A stretch of 64,000 bases of DNA from the NCBI GenBank assembly GCA_041398565.1, contig JAWKUN010000002.1, positions 1-64,000 of the forward strand, given 5' to 3'. This DNA comes from DATGPD01 sp041398565 (GTDB lineage: Bacteria > Planctomycetota > UBA1135 > UBA2386). The notes under the pieces were generated by a model, which was not told the origin of the DNA, ran no database searches, and saw nothing but the letters and a program-made list of their open reading frames with translations. Made by a program: the position numbers and the translations under genes. Below are positions 57,812 through 64,000 of this stretch, piece by piece. Positions within the stretch are counted from its first letter, which is position 1. Each line of letters opens with the position of its first letter.

Positions 57812-58783
57812 GTGACTCCACCCAGCCTCTACCCCGACCTCGAACCCTACGCGAGCGAGCACATCGCCGTCTCTTCGCACCACACGCTCTACCTCGAGCA
57901 GTGCGGCAACCCGCATGGAGTCCCGGTGCTGTTCGTGCACGGCGGACCAGGTGCGGGGTGCTCGACGGTGGACCGGCGCTTCTTCGACCCGAAGGCCTTC
58001 CGCATCGTGCTGGTCGACCAGCGCGGCGCCGGGCGCAGCCGTCCGCTGGGTGAACTCGCCGACAACACGACCGACGATCTCGTCGCCGACTTCGAGCGCA
58101 TCCGCGCGCGCCTCGGGATCGAGCGATGGCACGTGTTCGGCGGCTCGTGGGGCAGCACGCTCGGCCTCTACTACGCCGAGTGTCATCCCGAGCGCGTGCT
58201 GTCCCTCTGTCTGCGCGGCATCTGGCTGTTGCGCCACCTCGAGGTCGACTGGTGGCTCTACGGGCTGCGGCACCTGGCGCCGGCACTCTGGCGCGCCTTC
58301 GCCCGGCACCTGCCCGAGGCGCGCCGTGGCGACCTGCTCGAGGGCTACTGGGCGCTGCTCACCGGGGACGACGAGGCCAAGGCGCGCGCCGCGGCGCGGG
58401 CTTGGGCCACGTACGAGGGGTCGGCGTGCACTCTGCTCCCCAACCCCGAGTTCCTCGACCTGCTGACCAACGACGCCACGAGTTGGGCGCTGGCGCGACT
58501 GGAGGCGCACTACCTGCGCAACCAGCGCTTCACGCCCGACGACTACCTGTTGCGTCACGTCGACCGGGTGCGCTCGATCCCGGCCTTCTTGGTGCACGGC
58601 CGCTACGACCTCGTCTGCCCGCTCGTGGGTGCCGACGACCTGCACCGCGCCTGGCCCGAAGCCAGCTACGTGGTCGTGGACGACGCCGGCCACTCGTCGC
58701 ACGAACCGGGCATCGCCCGGCAGTTGGTCGACGCGATGGACCGCGTGGCGCGGACCGGGAGCCCGGTGCTCGACAGAAGCTGA
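57812..58783 (+). CDS. pip: Prolyl aminopeptidase
   Basis: 323 residues from GTG 57812. Alpha/beta hydrolase of the S33 family that removes N-terminal proline from peptides in the cytosol. The start LYPDLEPYASEHIAV matches the family, with HGGPGAGC (43-50), DQRGAGRSRP (69-78), nucleophile S112 in GGSWGSTLGLYY, aspartate in VHGRYDLVCP and histidine in DDAGHS near the end. The size is normal. It stands alone; R2 copies flank it on both sides (57533 and 58815). Confidence 0.93.
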   Translation: MTPPSLYPDLEPYASEHIAVSSHHTLYLEQCGNPHGVPVLFVHGGPGAGCSTVDRRFFDPKAFRIVLVDQRGAGRSRPLGELADNTTDDLVADFERIRARLGIERWHVFGGSWGSTLGLYYAECHPERVLSLCLRGIWLLRHLEVDWWLYGLRHLAPALWRAFARHLPEARRGDLLEGYWALLTGDDEAKARAAARAWATYEGSACTLLPNPEFLDLLTNDATSWALARLEAHYLRNQRFTPDDYLLRHVDRVRSIPAFLVHGRYDLVCPLVGADDLHRAWPEASYVVVDDAGHSSHEPGIARQLVDAMDRVARTGSPVLDRS

Positions 58784-58814
58784 GCTCCACGTGGGCCCGA
58801 AGCGTCCGAAGCGG

Positions 58815-58898
58815 GCATGGGGCGGACGGCAGGGATCGCCGCCCATCGCACCCGCCTTGCAGCGGATGGAGCCAGGCCACCGCTGAACGCTGGCCCGC
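58815..58898 (+). repeat. R2 repeat, long copy
   Basis: GCATGGGGCGGACGGCAGGG, ATCGCCGCCCATCGCACCCG, CCTTGCAGCGGATGGAGCC and CACCGCTGAACGCTGGC match 57533-57620 and the kinase copy at 11886. It lies between the peptidase and VOC genes. Confidence 0.78.
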
Positions 58899-58953
58899 CG
58901 ACCGAGCTGGGCGCAGCTCCCACCAGCGGTCCGCACGCGCGTAGAGTGCGGTG

Positions 58954-59466
58954 ATGGTCGAGCGACGCTTTCGCATGGGCAGGTTGGACCACGTCCACAT
59001 CCGAGTGCCGAACCGCGCCGAGGCCGCGGCGTGGTACGCGCAGCATCTCGGTTTCGAGCCGGTCGGGCGCTTCCGGTTCTGGGCCGAAGGCTTCGCCGGT
59101 GGCCCCCTGCAGATCTCGGCGGACGGTGGCCAGACGACCTTGGCGCTGTTCGAGGCGAGCGAAGGGCACCCGATGGTGCCGCAGACGACCGGCGTGGCGT
59201 TCAACGTCGACGCCGAGTCGTTCGTCGCCTTCGCGCGGAGCCTGCCGTCCGAGATTCGGCGTGCCGACGGCACGGCGCTGACCGTCGCCGACTTGGTCGA
59301 CTTCGACCTGTGTTGGGCGTTCGACTTCGCCGATCCGTGGGGCAACCGGTTCGAGCTCAACTGCTACGACCACGCGGCCGTCCGCGCCGAGCTGGTCGAT
59401 CGGGATGGCGTGAGGCCAACCCGGTACTGGCCGGCGTCGCTGCACGAAGCGTGGACCCGGAAGTGA
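58954..59466 (+). CDS. VOC (glyoxalase/bleomycin-resistance) family protein
   Basis: 170 residues from ATG 58954 (GTG 58951 adjacent). It contains RLDHVHIRVPNRAEAAAWYAQHLGFEPV (about 9-36), the first beta-alpha-beta half, and DPWGNRFELNCYDHAAV near the end, with H13 and the E of FEL as likely metal ligands. VOC proteins include glyoxalases, dioxygenases and resistance proteins; the substrate is not predictable. Monocistronic as far as visible. Confidence 0.87.
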   Translation: MVERRFRMGRLDHVHIRVPNRAEAAAWYAQHLGFEPVGRFRFWAEGFAGGPLQISADGGQTTLALFEASEGHPMVPQTTGVAFNVDAESFVAFARSLPSEIRRADGTALTVADLVDFDLCWAFDFADPWGNRFELNCYDHAAVRAELVDRDGVRPTRYWPASLHEAWTRK

Positions 59467-59720
59467 TCGGCGGCTGGTGACGGGCTTTGGCAAGTGTCGC
59501 CTCCGAAGACCCATACCCATCGAGGCGCTGGGGCCCCGGGCCATACCGCGACGCGCTTCCCCGGTCCCGCGATCGAAGGAGGCCTGCGCCACCGCCACCG
59601 GCAGGGTCTGGCGGGTACCGCCACCGTCGAGGCGCGGACGCATGACCGCCACCGGCCGCCTCGCCTCCATTGCAGGCGGTCGCCCTCCCCTCTACCTTTC
59701 CGGCTCGATAGGAGGTCCGC

Positions 59721-60320
59721 ATGATCATCTGGGGTTGGCGCAACGTGACGGTGACCAAGGCGAAGGGACGATTCGCTTGCCCGCACTGTGCGTCCGAGGA
59801 GGCGTACGACCACAAGGTCGTGCGTCGCTGCTTCACCCTCTACTTCATTCCGGTCATGCCGTTGAACGCGGTCGGGGACTTCGTGCAGTGCCGGAGTTGC
59901 CGCGGGCAGTTCGCCGTCGACGCACTGCCCGCGGACGCGCCGGCGCGCCAGGGGCGGGCGCGGGCGCGCTACACCCATGCCGCCGTGGAACTGGTGATCC
60001 AGGGTGCGGTCCGCGCCGACCGGCCGCCGCCGCCCCGGTCCGTGCAGGAGGCGCTGGAGCGCGCCTACCGGATCGAGCTGACGGTGGGCGAGGTGCTGGA
60101 TCGCTTCGATCAGCGTCGCGAGCCGGCGGCGATCGTGGCGCCGGTCGCGGTCGGATTGGACGCGGGCAGCAGGGAGAACCTGTTCCGCGCCGCCATGCTC
60201 GGCGTCCGCTTGGGCGGCGACACTCGGGCCGGCCGGCAGTTCCTCGCCGACCTGGCCCTCGCTCTCGACATGGCACCGGCGCACGTCCACGCCATCCTGA
60301 GCGAGTCCGCGGCTTCGTGA
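59721..60320 (+). CDS. Zinc-ribbon protein with TerB-like C-terminal region
   Basis: 199 residues; AGGAGG lies 6 bases before the ATG, one of the best ribosome sites here. The zinc ribbon is CPHC (20-23) and CRSC (57-60), with a buried hydrophobic stretch FTLYFIPVMPL between. After a basic linker, residues 130-199 are helical with LFRAAMLGVRLGGDTRAGRQ, weakly like TerB domains. Zinc-ribbon proteins with this FIPV..L pattern occur widely; the function is unknown. Confidence 0.78.
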   Translation: MIIWGWRNVTVTKAKGRFACPHCASEEAYDHKVVRRCFTLYFIPVMPLNAVGDFVQCRSCRGQFAVDALPADAPARQGRARARYTHAAVELVIQGAVRADRPPPPRSVQEALERAYRIELTVGEVLDRFDQRREPAAIVAPVAVGLDAGSRENLFRAAMLGVRLGGDTRAGRQFLADLALALDMAPAHVHAILSESAAS

Positions 60321-60579
60321 AGGTCGGCGATGTGGAGTGCTGCCACGGCACGCCGGCGCAGGTCGGCAACACGTCGATGGCGATCGACTCGAGGCTTGGG
60401 TCAGTCCAGGTCGCCGGCAATCGCGCGGGCGAAACGCTGATCGTCTGCGCCACTCGGTGACCGTAGGAGTCCGCGTCCCGGGATTCATCCGTGGCGGTGC
60501 CGCACCCGTTCGCCCAGCTTGGCACCCACGTTGCGCGCCGGGAGTGGCGGTAGCTCGGGGCCGGCGTCACACTGGGCGC

Positions 60580-60957
60580 GTGCAGCCCAAGGTCGTGCAT
60601 CCCGCGACGGTCGCCGCGTCGCTTCCGGATCTGTGGTCGCCGCGCGTGGTGGCCGAACTCGACGACAGCTACGTCAAGGTCGCCAAGGTGCGCGGCGAGT
60701 TCACCTGGCACAGCCACGCGGGCGAGGACGAACTGTTCTACGTGCTGCGCGGCTGCCTGCGCATCGAGCTCGAGAGCGGCCATGCCGTCGAGTTGCGTGA
60801 GGGCGACGTGTACGTAGTGCCCAAGGGCGTGCGGCACCGGCCGAGCGCCGCCGAGGAGTGCCACCTGATGCTCATCGAGCGCAAGAGCACGGCGCACACG
60901 GGGGGCGAGGTGTCGGCGTTGACGCGGACCCTGGCCGAGCAGTTGCGGCCGATCTGA
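60580..60957 (+). CDS. Single-domain cupin
   Basis: 125 residues from GTG 60580. Cupin motif 1 is TWHSHAGEDELFYVLRGCL (41-59), with H43, H45 and E49 as metal ligands, and motif 2 is LREGDVYVVPKGVRHRPSA (69-87), with H84. Small stand-alone cupins often isomerise sugars or sense small molecules. No operon partner: 260 bases of apparently non-coding DNA precede and 255 follow it. Confidence 0.9.
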   Translation: MQPKVVHPATVAASLPDLWSPRVVAELDDSYVKVAKVRGEFTWHSHAGEDELFYVLRGCLRIELESGHAVELREGDVYVVPKGVRHRPSAAEECHLMLIERKSTAHTGGEVSALTRTLAEQLRPI

Positions 60958-61213
60958 CCGCGCGGCGACTCGGCCCCGAGCGCCGAGGCCGCGACGCGTG
61001 GGTCGGCCTCCTGCGCCGCGTGCACCCCGTCGACCCGGTCACCTGCCCGACCGTATCCGTTCTGTCCGACGGCGCACCCGAGGTGTGCAACGTGCTCCAG
61101 CTCCACTTCCCCGCCGGATTCCTGCGGGCAGGGCGCCACACCGATCAGCGGACTCGCGCCCCCGGCCTCCACCAGGCTCGAGCGGGGGGCGCGACGCGGG
61201 TCGGTGGAACCAG

Positions 61214-62875
61214 CTAGCGGCGCACGCGAACCTTCTCGCGCTCGAACATCCGTTCGGCGCGCGCGAACGATGCGCCCCGGAGTGCCGCGTAGAAGTCCAT
61301 CAAGCCTTGCCGCACCTCGGCCGCCTTGTCGAGCGCGGCGTCGATCTGGCGACTACGGCGCAGGTAGCTCTCCTGGGACAGCAAGCCTGCGTTGTAGTCC
61401 ATGCACAGACGCTTGCTCTTGATGATGACCAATTGCGCCGCGTGGCCGTAGTCGAGACCTTTCTGCCGCGTCCAGGCGAACTCGGGCCCGAACGAGAAGA
61501 AGCAGATGTGCAGGCCGAGCCGTGTTCTCACACTCACCGCGATGATGTCGGTGTCGAGCCGCGGGACCACGATCTTGCGATCGCGCTCGTCGTCGACGTA
61601 GACCTCGATCGTGTCGGCGGTCGAACCGGCGTGGAACTCGCCGACGCTGGCGACGAAAGTGTCCCAGGCGCGCATGTCCGCCCGATGACCGGCACTCAGC
61701 TGTGCGACGACCGAATCCGGCTGTCGGCCCGCCTCGATCTCCTCGACCGCGCGGCGCTTCTCGTCGAGCTCCGCGCCCAGCTCGCCCTCGATCGGAGCGA
61801 GGCTGCCGACCTCCTTGTCCAGTTCGGCCGCCATGGCGGCCTTGCTCTCGTCGAGGCGCCGGTGCAACTCCTCGCGGGTCGCGAAGGCGCGGCGCTCGAT
61901 CTCCATCAGCTCGACCAGGCGCTCGAAGTACTCCTCCTGCGAGAGCAGACAGCTGTTGTACTCGAGGCAGAGCTTGCGGTACTTGACGATCAAGACCTGC
62001 GCCGCCTCGTCGTATCTGGCTTTGGCCTGCATCGTCCAACGAAGGTCGCTGCCCACGCATACCGACACCAGCGGCAGCGAACACCGCATTTGCAGGCAGA
62101 GGCCTTGCTCGAGCTCTTGGACGAGCCCTTCGACATCGAGCATCGGCACGGCAATCCGTGTCGTGCGCGACTTGTCCTTCCAGATTTCGATGAGCTTGCG
62201 CTCGCCTCTGCTGCGGATCTCTACCGGGCGCAGCGCTGCATCCAGATCGGCCATTCGCGCTGACACGGCGGCCTTGCCGGTCGCGTCGGTGCCGACGCCG
62301 AGCGTCTCCGACCTCTCGCCGGCCGTCGCATCGTTGGGCGCGATCTCCTCGGCCAGGCCACGGAAGCTCGCCATCGCCTGCGTAACGCGCCTCTCGAACT
62401 CCGCGTCATCCAACGCCGCCAAGCCGAGTGCTTCGTCCAATCGTCGGCTGGCCTGGTTGGCCTCGAGCGTGGTCTGCACCGCGATCTCCATCGAACACAA
62501 TCGCGCTGCTTCGATCCCGTTGAACAGCTGTCGAACGCGTCGTTGATAGGTCTCGAGGCTGAGCTCCCCCTTGTTGAACTCCGTGCACAGGTCGCGGATT
62601 CGATCGATCAGTTGTTGCGCCTTCTTGTCGTACTCGATGCCTTGCTCGCGGGACCAACCGATCGCGATGCCGATGTGTCCGATCCCGGCTTGGCCGCCGA
62701 GCGAGAACGACGACGGGTCGGCGATCTGCTTCGGGTCGAGCTCGTCGACCTGGATCCGGCTCGTGTGCGCATCGTCGACCCAGATCGAGATCTTCTGGGC
62801 CACCCCAGGCATGGCCAGGCCCAGGGTGAAGAGACCTCGAGCGATGGCTCGGGACGTGCGGTGCATCAGGATCAT
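61214..62875 (-). CDS. Secreted protein with a triplicated unknown domain
   Basis: 553 residues from ATG 62875, with a signal peptide (ARGLFTLGLAMPGVAQ). The protein contains three copies of a unit of about 95 residues: 28-118, 227-326 and 421-514. Each begins with a strand pair (I.IW.DD..T.RI.VP.LD type), then a W.....G..Y...AQ.LI segment and a helix with LC..[YF]N.G.LS.E.Y..R; the cysteine is C97, C303 and C491. Between units 1 and 2 and between 2 and 3 are charged helices (about 140-215 and 335-385). I do not recognise the family. An R4 copy lies 50 bases upstream. Confidence 0.75.
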   Translation of the reverse strand: MILMHRTSRAIARGLFTLGLAMPGVAQKISIWVDDAHTSRIQVDELDPKQIADPSSFSLGGQAGIGHIGIAIGWSREQGIEYDKKAQQLIDRIRDLCTEFNKGELSLETYQRRVRQLFNGIEAARLCSMEIAVQTTLEANQASRRLDEALGLAALDDAEFERRVTQAMASFRGLAEEIAPNDATAGERSETLGVGTDATGKAAVSARMADLDAALRPVEIRSRGERKLIEIWKDKSRTTRIAVPMLDVEGLVQELEQGLCLQMRCSLPLVSVCVGSDLRWTMQAKARYDEAAQVLIVKYRKLCLEYNSCLLSQEEYFERLVELMEIERRAFATREELHRRLDESKAAMAAELDKEVGSLAPIEGELGAELDEKRRAVEEIEAGRQPDSVVAQLSAGHRADMRAWDTFVASVGEFHAGSTADTIEVYVDDERDRKIVVPRLDTDIIAVSVRTRLGLHICFFSFGPEFAWTRQKGLDYGHAAQLVIIKSKRLCMDYNAGLLSQESYLRRSRQIDAALDKAAEVRQGLMDFYAALRGASFARAERMFEREKVRVRR

Positions 62876-63742
62876 CGAACGATGGAGGTCGGTAGGGGCC
62901 CTTTCGGCAAACGGAGGCCCTCGGCCCTGAGCTGCAAGGGCTGCGAATCGTCGCGGCGGGCGCGAATTCGGCCGTGTTGTTCCGTTGCCACAGAGCTGAC
63001 CAGGCCACGCCCGAGCAGCCCTGGAAGCTCCAAGCAACAACAGCGCCGGCGGCCCCCTCTGGTCGGCGCTGCGCCGACATCAACCCTTGGGTTGCGGCCG
63101 CCGGCCGCGCTGAGACACCGTGCCCGATACGGAGCCACTGTAAACGCGGCGGCGCGAACCGGGCGTGGGGGCAGGTGTCGGCGGCGATGGCGCGCCCCGG
63201 AAGCCAAGTGTCCGAGGCCGCGAGTCGGCCCTGACGCGGCGGCCCTGAGGCGGTGCCCCTGACGTCGGGACGCCTTGCCAGGCGCCACCGCCGCACGCGC
63301 AGGTCGCCCGTCCTTGCGGGCAACCACCCCCGCTGCACTCGCGCGGGCCCCATCCAACACCCAAGACAGCTCACACGCGAACGGACCGACGTCTTCGTGA
63401 CGGTCGCCGGCGGCGGCGGACGGCGTGCCGGGGCCGAGCAGGTGTCGAAGCCCATGTTCTCGACCTCGGCGATCGCCAGCCGGCGGGCGCCCGAGGAGGA
63501 CGAAGGGGATCGTCCCAGATCGAGCGTGGCATGTGGGATCGTCGGGCCGGTGGCCACGGACACAGGTGCGGGGCCTTCGCGAGCACCGATCGCCGCCGCC
63601 AACGCCATCGATCGGGCCGCGCCCTCCGCGGTGCGATCGACGGCGGCCGGGTTGCCAGGGCCGGCAGTGTCGCGCATGGTCTTTCTTGGGCGTCGCTCCT
63701 CTTTCGGCATCGGTCTCCGCCTTCGCGGTGTCCCCAGCACGC
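62876..63742. other. Gene-free region with R4 repeat
   Basis: About 870 bases between the triplicated-domain gene (minus) and the partial sigma gene (plus). It holds R4 at 62925-63114. From 63115 on, open frames on both strands are biased in composition and lack a recognisable domain. No terminator or RNA was identified. Confidence 0.5.
62925..63114 (+). repeat. R4 repeat, nearly full copy
   Basis: Inverted relative to 34331-34520 and almost identical to it. Begins CCCTGAGCTGCAAGGGCTGC and ends with GCGGCCGCCGGC and TGAG. Its left end is 50 bases upstream of the start of the triplicated-domain gene, which is transcribed leftward. Confidence 0.9.
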
Positions 63743-64000
63743 ATGATCGCCCCTGACCCAACTCGCACCGCCGACCTGCTCGGCCACCTCGACTTCGTGC
63801 GGGCTCTGGCGCGCGACCTCCTCGTTGGGGACGGCGACGACCTGTGCCAGGACGCCATGGTCGTGGCGCTGCAGCACGCGCCGCGCGAGCCGTCGCGCCT
63901 GCGGCATTGGCTGGCGGTGGTGGTGCGCAACCTCGCGCGCAACGTGCGCCGACGCTCCCGGCGCCAGGCGATGCGACTGCGTGCGCTGCCGGCGCTCGAA
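63743..64000 (+). CDS. ECF RNA polymerase sigma factor, 3' end missing
   Basis: An open frame from ATG 63743 runs to the window edge (86 codons). The translated start contains LLGHLDFVRALARDLLVGDG (about 12-31), DDLCQDAMVVALQHAP (about 32-47) and LRHWLAVVVRNLARNVRRRS (about 53-72), which is sigma-70 region 2 in the style of planctomycete ECF factors. The typical continuation into region 4 lies beyond base 64000. This is the third ECF factor in the window. The ATG is not preceded by a clear ribosome site. Confidence 0.75.
   Translation, partial: MIAPDPTRTADLLGHLDFVRALARDLLVGDGDDLCQDAMVVALQHAPREPSRLRHWLAVVVRNLARNVRRRSRRQAMRLRALPALE

Noticed and set aside
63253..63756. Possible gene of 167 codons upstream of the partial sigma gene, plus a longer minus-strand frame
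   Set aside because: Both lack domains, starts and ribosome sites; composition resembles random GC-rich DNA.
1..64000. tRNA or rRNA genes
   Set aside because: No T-loop consensus (GGTTCGA-type) with matching stems and no conserved rRNA segments were seen by eye.

Overview
The window is a very GC-rich bacterial chromosome segment, densely coded on both strands. It most resembles a member of the Planctomycetota. That is inference: there are three ECF sigma factors, two of them near large Ser/Thr kinases with extra domains; many predicted secreted or lipoprotein genes (kelch, HAF-repeat, beta-propeller, beta-helix, squalene-cyclase-like, sulfatase, C25 peptidase); and few clear Shine-Dalgarno sites. 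No rRNA, tRNA, prophage, insertion sequence or CRISPR was found. The first and last genes run off the window.

Layout. 0-5.8 kb: end of a PEP/pyruvate-binding-domain gene, a secreted protein, a lone MoxR ATPase, ispH, and a small regulator/membrane-protein pair with a candidate operator. 5.9-16.1 kb: secreted proteins, a methyltransferase, a Ser/Thr kinase overlapping an ECF sigma gene, and a subtilase. 16.5-26.9 kb: a Bat-type locus (DUF58, DUF4381-like lipoprotein, two VWA proteins, TPR protein, BatD-BatE fusion) with 4-nt start/stop overlaps, interrupted by a dienelactone hydrolase and an opposite-strand lipoprotein gene. MoxR, the usual partner, lies 12.7 kb upstream. 27-33 kb: dodecin, a GNAT protein, lipoproteins, and an XRE regulator overlapping a TolB-like propeller gene. 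33-39.3 kb: two GT4 glycosyltransferases, inositol-3-phosphate synthase and a PIG-L deacetylase, with a gene-free 1.2 kb stretch holding a strong terminator and a probable structured RNA. 39.4-56.7 kb: mainly secreted enzymes and lipoproteins, an ECF sigma gene, a kinase-formylglycine-enzyme-like fusion, and a frameshifted propeller gene. 57-64 kb: small metabolic and unknown genes, a protein with a triplicated unknown domain, and the start of a third ECF sigma gene.

The most unusual content is four interspersed repeat families, named here R1-R4. R1 (about 80 bp, three hairpins) lies at gene 3' ends and also forms an in-frame array exactly at the BatD-BatE junction. R2 (up to about 85 bp) lies at or after gene 3' ends. 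R3 is a direct repeat bracketing the kinase fusion gene. R4 (about 190 bp) sits just upstream of start codons, and one copy faces the candidate non-coding RNA. All work was by eye from sequence; domain names are family recognition, not database results.
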